Of a stretch of DNA of 46,888 bases, positions 23,762 through 30,590 are shown one piece after another (the first letter of the stretch is position 1; the number at the start of each line of letters is the position of its first letter). Source of the stretch: Oscillospiraceae bacterium (lineage in GTDB: Bacteria > Bacillota > Clostridia > Oscillospirales > Oscillospiraceae); NCBI GenBank assembly GCA_017538965.1, contig JAFYHU010000035.1, positions 1 to 46,888 on the forward strand, written 5' to 3'. The notes beneath the pieces were generated by a model, which was not told where the DNA came from, did no database searches, and saw only the letters and a list, made by a program, of their open reading frames with translations. Both the position numbers and the translations under genes were made by a program.

Positions 23762-24535
23762 TTAATCTCTCAAAAACCGGGTGACCTCTTCATAAAACCG
23801 CTCCGGGAACATCAGTACCAGCTCCGCATGAGCCAGGCCCTTGAACTCTCGCGGGACGGTCTGCGGATAAACCTTTCGGGTATAGGCCAGATCGTTTTTC
23901 CGGGCCTTTTTCTCTTCCTCGCCGTACCAGTATTCGATCTGCGTATCCACAGCCGGGACAGGTTCCGGCATGAAATAATTGTTCGTGGACCAGAAGACCC
24001 TGTAGATCGTCCGGGGAGAGAAGTGGCGTTTCTCAAATTCAAAGATCTTCCGATAATGCTCCTCGGGATCTTCACCCGCCGGCGTCCAGCGCTCCGGCGG
24101 CATGGCCAGCTTCATGAGCGTCATGGACTTTGTGCCCAGCATCACAGTGATCCAGTCCCAGACGGAGATCAGCCGGCAGATCAGGCGCGGATACGGAGAG
24201 GGCGTGATGCCTGCATCGATGATCGCTTTGTCCACGGGGATGCTCTCCGTCGCCAGAAAGCGGATCACACTGGCCCCGCCCATCGAGACGCCGTACATGG
24301 CATCAATATGTCTGATGTCCTTTTTCTTAAGATATTCGGCAGCATCCCTCACTGTTTTTTCGATGGAGACGAACTCCGTGCCCTGCTCGTCGTGTCCGTC
24401 CGCGATGAAGAGATAAACATGATAGTCTCTCGCCATGGCCTCAGCGGAGGATTTGAACACCCACCATGGCTCCGCGGCGCATTGGAACATAACGAAGACT
24501 TTTTCGTGCTCGGTTCCGAACTCGTATACCTTCAT
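23762..24535 (-). CDS. Alpha/beta hydrolase, copy 3 of the array
   Basis: A 257-residue alpha/beta hydrolase, the first full-length gene of the metabolic array. It has the shared opening (KVYEFGTEHEKVFVMFQ, then YHVYLFIADGHDEQG), the nucleophile elbow YGVSMGGASVI and a likely catalytic His in GLAHAELVL. Its start overlaps the stop of a 27-codon frame (ATGA) that carries the nearest ribosome site. The oxyanion region (CAAEPWW) differs from the HGGG and PGTA of the other copies, another sign of diverged function. Confidence 0.86.
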   Translation of the reverse strand: MKVYEFGTEHEKVFVMFQCAAEPWWVFKSSAEAMARDYHVYLFIADGHDEQGTEFVSIEKTVRDAAEYLKKKDIRHIDAMYGVSMGGASVIRFLATESIPVDKAIIDAGITPSPYPRLICRLISVWDWITVMLGTKSMTLMKLAMPPERWTPAGEDPEEHYRKIFEFEKRHFSPRTIYRVFWSTNNYFMPEPVPAVDTQIEYWYGEEEKKARKNDLAYTRKVYPQTVPREFKGLAHAELVLMFPERFYEEVTRFLRD

Positions 24536-24615
24536 GATCCGGTGTGCTCCTTCCAGCGCTTTTTGATTCCGATCGCTTTGACCAGGCCTTTCAGCACTTC
24601 ATATTTGACAGACAT
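24532..24615 (-). CDS. 27-residue coupled peptide at the head of the array
   Basis: ATG at 24615 follows AAAGGCGGGAATAAAA, which contains a reasonable ribosome site; the frame runs 27 codons (starting MSVKYEVLKGLVKAIGIKKR) and its TGA overlaps the next ATG. The peptide is amphipathic and basic and resembles the N-terminal helix placed before the core in some clostridial alpha/beta hydrolases. It may be a real leader that couples translation, or the split N-terminus of the hydrolase behind it. It begins only 26 bases after the group II intron. Confidence 0.45.
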   Translation of the reverse strand: MSVKYEVLKGLVKAIGIKKRWKEHTGS

Positions 24616-24652
24616 TTTTATTCCCGCCTTTGCAGCTATTAATTGAGTAGGA

Positions 24653-24713
24653 GGGGCTGAATAAGCCCCGTCCTCTCACACCACCGTGCGTACCGTTCGG
24701 TACACGGCGGTTC
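24653..24713 (-). other. Group II intron domains V and VI
   Basis: Domain V is the hairpin at about 24675-24713 (CCGCCGTGTACC, loop, GGTACGCACGGTGG), the catalytic heart of the ribozyme. Domain VI is GGGGC-TTATTCA-GCCCC (24653-24669), followed by CCTACTCAAT with the probable branch-point A. The stop codon of the maturase overlaps the first bases of domain V. Intact arms suggest the ribozyme is still functional. Confidence 0.75.
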
Positions 24714-26106
24714 AATCGTATAAGTGCAGAGACTCGTATCGGTCTAGGATGCTGTAGTATCCAGCCTGTGCGAGTCTTTCATTTGAAATGGCACGGTTTA
24801 CCGTGGTTGTTCCCGCCATTCTCCAATAGCCTTTACGGGAATTACCGTATTGGTATGCCGCCCATTTGGGGATTCCGAGTTTCAACAGGTTCTTCACTCT
24901 TGTTTTTGGCAGCTTCCATTGCTTCCAGATGTACATCCGAAAGCGGCGGCGCAGCCATCCGTCCCATTCCTTCATCGTGTTGCGCATACTCGCAATTCCA
25001 AAATATCCAAGCCATCCGAGGATGAATTCTTTTACCTTGTACATCACCACACGGACGTTTCTGCCCTGACTGCGGGAAGTCAGTTCTTTCAGTTTCTGCT
25101 TTGCTTTCTTCAAGGACTTCGCATGGGTGCGGATGTACACGCCATCTTTCCCCTTCCCGAGTGCAAAGCCCAGGAACTTAAAATTTCGCTTCGAGTATAC
25201 GCTTACAACTCTGCTCTTCTCCACATTCATCTTGAGTTTCAGTTTCCCCTCAAGATATTTTCGGCTGGATTCGAGCAATCGGGCTCCTGCTCTCGAAGTT
25301 TTGGCCAGTACAACGATGTCATCTGCATAGCGAATCACATGGACGCCCCTGCTTTCCATCTCGTGGTCATACTTGTTGAGGTAGATGTTTGCCAGAAGCG
25401 GACTGAGTGGGCCGCCTTGCGGTGAGCCTTCCTCCGTCTTGATATGAAGCCCGTCTTCCATTACACCGCTTTTGAGGAACTTCTTTATGAGTTCAATCAC
25501 GCGCTTGTCGTGGACTTCTTCTCGCACCATGTTCATCAGCAGATCATGGTTCAGCGTGTCAAAATACTTGGACAGGTCAATGAGCACCGCTGTGGTATAG
25601 CCCTGTTCCGCATATTCTTTCACTTTCTGAATCGCCATCTGTGCACTTCTGCCCGGTCGGTAGCCGTAGCTCCCGTCCGAGAACAGCGGTTCAAAGATCA
25701 GGGTCAGTTGCTGGGCGATTGCCTGTTGGATGATGCGGTCTATTACCGTTGGGATGCCCAATTTTCGTATTCCGCCATCCGGTTTCGGGATTTCCTTTCG
25801 ACGTACCGGTTGTGGTTTGTATTTGCCGCTCCGGATTTGATCAAGAAGTTCCTCCCTGTGTTCCCTCAGCCAAGGCAGGGCATCTTCCACCGTCATTCCG
25901 TCGATGCCGGGTGCTCCCTTGTTGGCCTTCACCCGCTTGAACGCTCTGTTCAGATTCTCTCTGCTCAGTATTCGTTCCAGCAGGTCTGCACCGTCCGTTT
26001 CTTCGGGTTCCTGTCTGTCAATACTCCGCGCTCCCGCATACTCTTCATGTTCCGCACTATTCCTTTGCAGGCAGCCCCCGTTTCCAGGGTATTCTGCTTT
26101 CTTCAT
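24712..26106 (-). CDS. ltrA: Group II intron reverse transcriptase/maturase
   Basis: A 464-residue intron-encoded protein that helps splicing and copies the intron into new DNA sites. Reverse transcriptase blocks run from about residue 55 to 300, with the catalytic IRYADDIVVL and the upstream YGYRPGRSAQMA, LIDLSKYFDTLNHDLL and GSPQGGPLSPLLANIYL motifs; the X/maturase domain follows (LKLGIPKWAAYQYGNSRKGYWRMA). There is no C-terminal HNH endonuclease. GGAGGTCAAT lies before the ATG. All catalytic Asp residues are present and the frame is unbroken, so it is probably active. Confidence 0.92.
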   Translation of the reverse strand: MKKAEYPGNGGCLQRNSAEHEEYAGARSIDRQEPEETDGADLLERILSRENLNRAFKRVKANKGAPGIDGMTVEDALPWLREHREELLDQIRSGKYKPQPVRRKEIPKPDGGIRKLGIPTVIDRIIQQAIAQQLTLIFEPLFSDGSYGYRPGRSAQMAIQKVKEYAEQGYTTAVLIDLSKYFDTLNHDLLMNMVREEVHDKRVIELIKKFLKSGVMEDGLHIKTEEGSPQGGPLSPLLANIYLNKYDHEMESRGVHVIRYADDIVVLAKTSRAGARLLESSRKYLEGKLKLKMNVEKSRVVSVYSKRNFKFLGFALGKGKDGVYIRTHAKSLKKAKQKLKELTSRSQGRNVRVVMYKVKEFILGWLGYFGIASMRNTMKEWDGWLRRRFRMYIWKQWKLPKTRVKNLLKLGIPKWAAYQYGNSRKGYWRMAGTTTVNRAISNERLAQAGYYSILDRYESLHLYD

Positions 26107-26580
26107 ATTGACCTCCTTCCTCCGTTTCTTCGGACTTACGATTGTTCGGCCCTTCCCGGTTGTCTTCCGGTACTATGGCCTCTGCTGACTTCTCACAGTT
26201 CGTTGTTACTACGGTGCGGCTACCTTCTGCTCATTGCTTTACCCGGTTTCGGCCCTCCTGCCGTCCGCTCCGCCTGTGAGATCTCCCCGGGTACTCACAC
26301 GTTCTTTCACTCTTATACCCGCCATGTCTACCGCAAGCGATTCCGTGCAGCTATTGGGCTTCGACTTGTATAGCAGTCTTACCCTCGCTCGCGGCCTGAC
26401 ATGATTCCTGTTCGTCGAGCCAGAGTTTTGCCCATGGAGAGACCTTTCAACTCTCCAAATCCGGCTTCCTTCAGATTCCGCCTCGCAACGGACACCCTTG
26501 CCTTTGGCTAACGCTTCCCACTGCCGGGCGCGTTCGGGACTTTCACCCTATAGAACGTGCGCTCGCCGGGCGCACTATTA

Positions 26581-26625
26581 AAACACTCCGCGGCGTCATG
26601 CAACATGCCGTCCTGCGGAGTGTTT
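26581..26625 (-). terminator. Intrinsic terminator of the first feo operon and intron target
   Basis: An 11-bp outer stem (AAACACTCCGC/GCGGAGTGTTT) with an inner CATG-CAA-CATG hairpin; on the minus strand it is followed by TTTTAATA and then immediately by the intron. It closes the feoA-feoA-feoB-Cys-rich operon nine bases after the last stop. Confidence 0.8.
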
Positions 26626-26633
26626 AAGAGCGA

Positions 26634-26870
26634 TCAGGGAGCGTTGCCTGATACGCTGTTCGTTCTGTGATTCATTGTTGCGGCGTTTATCTTACAGCTA
26701 CCGCAGGCGCTGCAGCCGCTGCATGCCCCGCATGAAGCGCAGTTGCATCCGCAGGAGCTTTTTCCTGCTTTTTTATCACGGATCATACCGCGCAGCAGCA
26801 GACCCACGATCAAGACGAGCACAGCTACAAGCGCAATATTGATCAGATTGGCGGAAAACCATGCAAGCAT
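26634..26870 (-). CDS. FeoB-associated Cys-rich membrane peptide
   Basis: A 78-residue protein with one transmembrane helix (LINIALVAVLVLIVGLLLRGM), a basic linker and a dense Cys cluster (CGCNCASCGACSGCSACGSC), belonging to the FeoB-associated Cys-rich family. It lies behind feoB, the usual position, separated by 85 bases containing a long hairpin. AAAAGGAAGTGATCTT precedes the ATG. The C-terminal 20 residues after the Cys cluster are unusual for the family. Its likely job is to support FeoB, perhaps by metal binding. Confidence 0.85.
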   Translation of the reverse strand: MLAWFSANLINIALVAVLVLIVGLLLRGMIRDKKAGKSSCGCNCASCGACSGCSACGSCKINAATMNHRTNSVSGNAP

Positions 26871-26891
26871 AAGATCACTTCCTTTTCAAAG

Positions 26892-26937
26892 GGCGGCAAC
26901 GCTGTGAGGGAAAGGGGTAAAACCTCACAGCGCCGCC
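26892..26937 (-). other. Intercistronic hairpin between feoB and the Cys-rich gene
   Basis: GGCGGC plus GCTGTGAGG (26892-26909) pairs with CCTCACAGC plus GCCGCC (26923-26937), leaving a three-base bulge and a 13-base loop. No long T run follows on the minus strand, so it is probably a processing or stability element protecting the feoB message and not a full terminator. Confidence 0.5.
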
Positions 26938-26955
26938 ATACGGAGAGAGGAGGGA

Positions 26956-29247
26956 TTACTTAATCGTCAGTTTCTGGGCTTCCTTATAAGGCTTGAAGAG
27001 TTGCCACAGGAGCAGTGCCAGCATCACCAGTGCAAAAACCAGACCCACGGCATTCATTCCGCCGGCGAACACGCGCCCGAGCTGCCAGACGATGAAGGCT
27101 ATGACCCAGGCAAAGCAGCACTGATAGCCGATGGCGAACCAGGTCCACTTCGCGCTGTTCATCTCGCGCTTGATGGCGCCCATGGCCGCAAAGCACGGCG
27201 CGCACAGAAGGTTGAAGATCATGAAGGCGAAGGCGGCGAGCTTCCCGTGTCCGCCGGAGAAGGCGTTGAAGTCCTCATCCACGCGATCCCAGATCTGGTC
27301 GCCGTTCTCCTCCAGCTCTTCCTCGCCGTCCGCATCGTCATAGGCGTACATAATGCCGAAGTTGGCAACAACTTCCTCCTTCGCTACAAGACCGGTGACA
27401 GTTGCGGCTGTGGGCTTCCAGTCGCCGAAGCCCAGGGGCTTGAACACAATGGACACGGGCTGCGCTACGCGGGCCAGGATAGAGTCGTCCATCGGCTCGA
27501 CCTCGTCCTCGGGGATGCCCATGCGGTCGGCAACGACGGCAATGTATTTATCGGTCACAACCGTGTCGTCTTCGTAGAGATCTTTGACCATACCGAACCG
27601 ACCGTTGACGGAGCCAAAGCTGGTGAGGAACCAGATGACAATGGAGGAGATCACAATGACCGTGCCGGCGCGCTTGATGAAGCTCCAGCCGCGTTCCCAG
27701 GTGCCGCGCAGGACGTTGCCCCAGGCAGGCAGGTGGTAGGCAGGCAACTCCATGACGAAGGGTGCGGGATCGCCTGCGAATCGCTTGGTCTTTTTCAGCA
27801 TGACGCCGGAGATAATGATGGCGGCCACGCCGATGAAGTAGGCCGAGGTGGCAACCCAGGTACTGCCGCCGAAGAGCGCGCCCGCGATCAGGCCGATGAT
27901 CGGCATTTTCGCGCCGCAGGGCATGAAGGTCGTGGTCGTGATGGTCATGCGGCGGTCGCGCTCGTTTTCAATGGTGCGGGAGGCCATGACGCCGGGAATG
28001 CCGCAGCCGGTAGCGACGAGCATCGGAATGAAGCTCTTGCCTGAGAGGCCAAAGCGGCGGAAGATGCGGTCCATGATGAAGGCGATTCGGGCCATGTAGC
28101 CGCAGTCCTCCAGAATGCACAGCATCAGGAACAGCACAAGCATCTGGGGCACAAAGCCCAGCACCGCGCCAACACCCGCAAGGATACCGTCGGAAATCAG
28201 GCCGACCAGCCACGGGGCGACATTCCAGCTCTCGAGGAGGGCGCGAGAGCCGCCCTGCAGCCACTCGCCTCCGATCACGTCGTTCGTCCAGTCGGTGAGA
28301 AAGGTGCCGATGCCGATGCCGCCGTCCGCGATGGAGGTGCCCATCGACAGGGCGTAGACCAGCCACATGACAAGCACGAAGATCGGCAGGGCGAGGATGC
28401 GGTTGGTGACGATCTTGTCGATCTTATCGGAGACGGAGAGCTGGCCCTTGCCCTTCTTTTTATAGATGCCCTTGAGCATCTGGCCGATATAGATGTAACG
28501 CTCGTTGGTGATGATGCTTTCAGCGTCGTCGTCAAGTTCCTTCTCCGCCGCCTGGATGTCTTTTTCGATGTGCGCCTTGATCTCATCCGAGAGGGCAAGG
28601 CTTTCCACAACCTTTTCGTCGCGCTCGAAGAGCTTGATGGCATACCAGCGCTGCCGCTCCTCGGGCAGATTATGTACCGTGACTTCTTCGATGTGAGCCA
28701 GCGCATGCTCGACCGGGCCGGAGAAGCTGTGCTGCGGAATCGTTTTGCCGTTCTTCGCCGCCTCGATCGCGGCCAGCGCCGCGTCCTTGATGCCGTCGCC
28801 CTTCAGGGCGGAGATCTCGACGATCGGGCAGCCGAGCTGACGCGACAGCTCCTTGACGTTGATGCTGTCCCCGGCCTTTTTGACCAGGTCCATCATGTTC
28901 AGCGCGATGACCACGGGGATGCCCAGCTCCGTGAGCTGCGTGGTCAGATAAAGGTTGCGCTCCAGGTTGGTTGCGTCCACGATATTGAGGATGGCGTCCG
29001 GTTTTTCTTCGATCAGGTAATTCCGAGCTACGACCTCTTCCAACGTATAGGGGGAAAGCGAGTAGATGCCGGGCAGGTCGGTCAGCACGACTTCCTTGTC
29101 GACGATCAGTTTGCCTTCCTTCTTTTCCACGGTTACGCCGGGCCAGTTGCCGACGAACTGGTTCGAGCCGGTCAGCTTGTTGAACAGGGTGGTTTTGCCG
29201 CTGTTCGGGTTGCCCGCCAGGGCGATGCGCAGCTGTCTGTTCTCCAT
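26956..29247 (-). CDS. feoB: FeoB ferrous iron transporter, full length
   Basis: A 763-residue FeoB. GTPase domain: G1 GNPNSGKTT, G2 NWPGVTVEKKEG, G3 DLPGIYSL, G4 LNMMD; helical insertion domain to about residue 270; two gate domains with the typical VATGCGIPGVMASRTI and NLLCAPCFAAMGAI Cys motifs. It contains the acidic insertion YAYDDADGEEELEEN, common in clostridial FeoB. It imports Fe2+ with GTP-linked gating. The ATG follows feoA by one base. It is the conventional housekeeping FeoB of the two in this window. Confidence 0.95.
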   Translation of the reverse strand: MENRQLRIALAGNPNSGKTTLFNKLTGSNQFVGNWPGVTVEKKEGKLIVDKEVVLTDLPGIYSLSPYTLEEVVARNYLIEEKPDAILNIVDATNLERNLYLTTQLTELGIPVVIALNMMDLVKKAGDSINVKELSRQLGCPIVEISALKGDGIKDAALAAIEAAKNGKTIPQHSFSGPVEHALAHIEEVTVHNLPEERQRWYAIKLFERDEKVVESLALSDEIKAHIEKDIQAAEKELDDDAESIITNERYIYIGQMLKGIYKKKGKGQLSVSDKIDKIVTNRILALPIFVLVMWLVYALSMGTSIADGGIGIGTFLTDWTNDVIGGEWLQGGSRALLESWNVAPWLVGLISDGILAGVGAVLGFVPQMLVLFLMLCILEDCGYMARIAFIMDRIFRRFGLSGKSFIPMLVATGCGIPGVMASRTIENERDRRMTITTTTFMPCGAKMPIIGLIAGALFGGSTWVATSAYFIGVAAIIISGVMLKKTKRFAGDPAPFVMELPAYHLPAWGNVLRGTWERGWSFIKRAGTVIVISSIVIWFLTSFGSVNGRFGMVKDLYEDDTVVTDKYIAVVADRMGIPEDEVEPMDDSILARVAQPVSIVFKPLGFGDWKPTAATVTGLVAKEEVVANFGIMYAYDDADGEEELEENGDQIWDRVDEDFNAFSGGHGKLAAFAFMIFNLLCAPCFAAMGAIKREMNSAKWTWFAIGYQCCFAWVIAFIVWQLGRVFAGGMNAVGLVFALVMLALLLWQLFKPYKEAQKLTIK

Positions 29248-29248
29248 T

Positions 29249-29470
29249 TTATTCCACCTCGATCATTTCAGCGTCCGCCTTGCGGATCGAAAGCTCATAG
29301 TTTCTCACATTGACCTCAATGGGGTCGCCCAGCGGGGCCAGCTTGCGGACAAAGACTTCGACGCCCTTGGTGATGCCCATGTCCATGATGCGGCGCTTGA
29401 CCGCACCTTCGCCGTGCAGCTTCACGACTCTGACGGTCTCGCCGACTTTTGCTTCTCTGAGTGTTTTCAT
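29249..29470 (-). CDS. feoA: FeoA family protein, second gene of the locus
   Basis: A 73-residue SH3-fold FeoA: TLREAKVGETVRVVKLHGEG, AVKRRIMDMGITKGVEVFV, then PIEVNVRNYELSIRKADAEMIEV. ATG at 29470 is preferred over 29476 because AAAGGAG lies eight bases before it instead of two. It is directly followed by feoB. Confidence 0.9.
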   Translation of the reverse strand: MKTLREAKVGETVRVVKLHGEGAVKRRIMDMGITKGVEVFVRKLAPLGDPIEVNVRNYELSIRKADAEMIEVE

Positions 29471-29497
29471 CCTCATCTCTCCTTTATGTCATTTTGA

Positions 29498-29713
29498 TCA
29501 GACCATAATCTTAGTCGCCATCTCGCGGCTGATCGCCACACGGGATTCCTTGACTTTGACGATCAGATTGCCGCCGATGGTGTTCATCACCGTGACAGCG
29601 CCTCCGACTGTAAAGCCCATGTCCTCCAGGTGCTTTTTCATCTCGGGGCTGCCGCCGACACGCCGAATGATGTTCTCCTCACCTGCATCCGCCATAACCA
29701 GAGGCATCATCAT
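29498..29713 (-). CDS. feoA: FeoA family protein, first gene of the locus
   Basis: A roughly 71-residue FeoA-type protein with NIIRRVGGSPEMKKHLEDMG, then GGAVTVMNTIGGNLIVKVKESRVAISREMA. Three ATGs in a row (29713, 29710, 29707) follow GGGAGAGGAA; 29713 is listed but the true start may be either of the next two. Two tandem feoA genes before feoB are common in Clostridia. The gene lies about 90 bases downstream of the promoter with the DtxR-type half-sites. Confidence 0.87.
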   Translation of the reverse strand: MMMPLVMADAGEENIIRRVGGSPEMKKHLEDMGFTVGGAVTVMNTIGGNLIVKVKESRVAISREMATKIMV

Positions 29714-29762
29714 TTCCTCTCCCTTCATTGAAGTAAATGCTTCTTCTTTTAGTAAAACACCT

Positions 29763-29839
29763 CTAACCTCAGGGGTGAAAGAAAGGGTTAGAACCTCCTA
29801 ACCTGGATGTAGTTTAACATCTTTAATCTCAGTTGTCAA
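29763..29839 (-). promoter_or_regulatory. feo promoter with DtxR-type operator
   Basis: Minus-strand promoter: -35 TTGACA (29834-29839), 17-base spacer, -10 TAAACT (29811-29816). Just after the -10 is the inverted repeat GGTTAG (29786-29791)/CTAACC (29798-29803) with a six-base spacer, and a third half-site CTAACC at 29763-29768. These resemble iron boxes of DtxR/IdeR proteins (TTAGGTTAGSCTAACCTAA type). The position over the start site suits repression by the divergent DtxR-family protein when iron is sufficient. Confidence 0.65.
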
Positions 29840-29865
29840 TCCTTAACTTTCGTTTATGTTTTTTC

Positions 29866-29894
29866 TTGCTTTTTTCCGCGGTTAGTGATATCTT
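29866..29894 (+). promoter_or_regulatory. Candidate promoter of the DtxR-family gene
   Basis: -35 TTGCTT (29866-29871), 17-base spacer, -10 TATCTT (29889-29894). The resulting leader would be only about ten bases, so the assignment is tentative. Confidence 0.35.
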
Positions 29895-29911
29895 ATTCTC
29901 GGGTGATGATA

Positions 29912-30280
29912 ATGAATATTCATAAATCCGCGGAAGATTACCTGGAAGCCATGCTCATGCTCAAGGAGGAGCGCGGCTATGTCCGTTCCATTGATGTAGC
30001 CGCCAGGCTGGGCGTGACCAAGCCAAGCGTCAGCTATGCGACAAAGCGTTTGAAGGAGAGCGGCTATATCTCCTTCGATCCTGCCGGGATGATCGTGCTG
30101 GAAAAACCGGGACAGGAGATTGCCGAACGGATGCTCGAGCGGCACAATCTGCTGACCGAACTACTGATCGGGCTGGGAGTCAGTCCGGAGACTGCGCGCG
30201 ACGACGCCTGCAAGATTGAGCACGACCTGAGCGATGACAGCTTTGACGCCATCCGCAGACACGCAAAGGAATACCGTTGA
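29912..30280 (+). CDS. DtxR/MntR family metal-dependent regulator
   Basis: A 122-residue regulator of the DtxR family. The winged helix covers residues 1-60 (SAEDYLEAMLMLKEERGYVRSIDVAARLGVTKPSVSYATKRL), and the metal-binding/dimerisation domain follows (RMLERHNLLTELLIGLGVSPE, then DDACKIEHDLSDDSFDAI with the usual Glu-His ligands). It lacks the C-terminal SH3 domain, like MntR. ATG at 29912 is chosen because GGGTGATG precedes it and the fold starts at once; an upstream in-frame GTG would add nine residues. Divergent from feoA, it most probably represses the feo locus when Fe2+ (or Mn2+) is bound. Confidence 0.88.
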   Translation: MNIHKSAEDYLEAMLMLKEERGYVRSIDVAARLGVTKPSVSYATKRLKESGYISFDPAGMIVLEKPGQEIAERMLERHNLLTELLIGLGVSPETARDDACKIEHDLSDDSFDAIRRHAKEYR

Positions 30281-30313
30281 TCTGAATACCGGATAACAGT
30301 TCATATGAACAGA

Positions 30314-30350
30314 CAAGCTCTGATCCGATGGGAAGGGATCAGAGCTTGTT
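30314..30350 (+). terminator. Intrinsic terminator of the DtxR-family gene
   Basis: A perfect 14-bp stem (30314-30327/30337-30350), nine-base loop, followed by TTTTGTTT. Confidence 0.85.
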
Positions 30351-30367
30351 TTGTTTCTGATGACGGA

Positions 30368-30449
30368 TTACTTCTTTCCCACCAGCAGCGCGGAGCCGGA
30401 GAGCGCCATCCACTTTGTAGGACCGGAGGATCTCGTCATGCCGTGTCAT
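30368..30449 (-). pseudogene. Internally deleted SAM methyltransferase remnant
   Basis: ATG at 30449 starts MTRHDEILRSYK, closely matching the first residues of the methyltransferase at 23063 (MSRHDEIRESYK). Homology ends after about 12 codons; a second frame then gives KWMALSGSALLVGKK and a stop at 30368, resembling a methyltransferase C-terminus. The arrangement fits a large internal deletion leaving both ends. GGAGGAAACGCT precedes the ATG, and the start overlaps the stop of the LCMT remnant (ATGA). Confidence 0.55.
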
Positions 30450-30552
30450 AGCGTTTCCTCCTTGAAGACGATCTTCACGATCTTCATCTTCACCAGACTG
30501 TCGCAGAAGCGGATCATCAGTTTGTGAAACAATCCGACATAGTCATGCTGAG
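30446..30552 (-). pseudogene. LCMT-family methyltransferase C-terminal remnant
   Basis: The minus-strand frame ending at 30446 reads DYVGLFHKLMIRFCDSLVKM, then KIVKIVF, against IYKNVGLLHKLMIHFCDGLV and NMRIVKIEF at the end of the intact enzyme at 21336. Upstream the frame is stopped and similarity is lost, so only about 33 C-terminal codons remain. It is a leftover of a second copy of the array's methyltransferase module, beyond the feo/dtxR locus. Confidence 0.65.
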
Positions 30553-30590
30553 GCCGTTTTCAATCACAGCAAGGATGCATCCTGTCTATA

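Larger units (their letters stand above)
24642..26575 (-). mobile_element. Group II intron with endonuclease-less maturase
   Basis: A complete-looking group II intron of about 1934 bases on the minus strand. The 5' end is GTGCGCCC (G at 26575) and leads into the conserved CTATAGGGTGAAAGTCCC element; the maturase gene fills domain IV; domains V and VI lie at 24653-24713; the 3' end reads CTACTCAAT at 24650-24642. Directly before the 5' end is a terminator hairpin (26581-26625), the target type used by class C introns. It lies between the feo locus and the metabolic array. The exact 3' base is uncertain by a few positions. Confidence 0.85.

Noticed and set aside
24637-26580. TAATA on both sides of the group II intron as a target-site duplication
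   Set aside because: Group II intron retrohoming leaves no duplication, and the right-hand boundary is uncertain by a few AT-rich bases; most likely chance.
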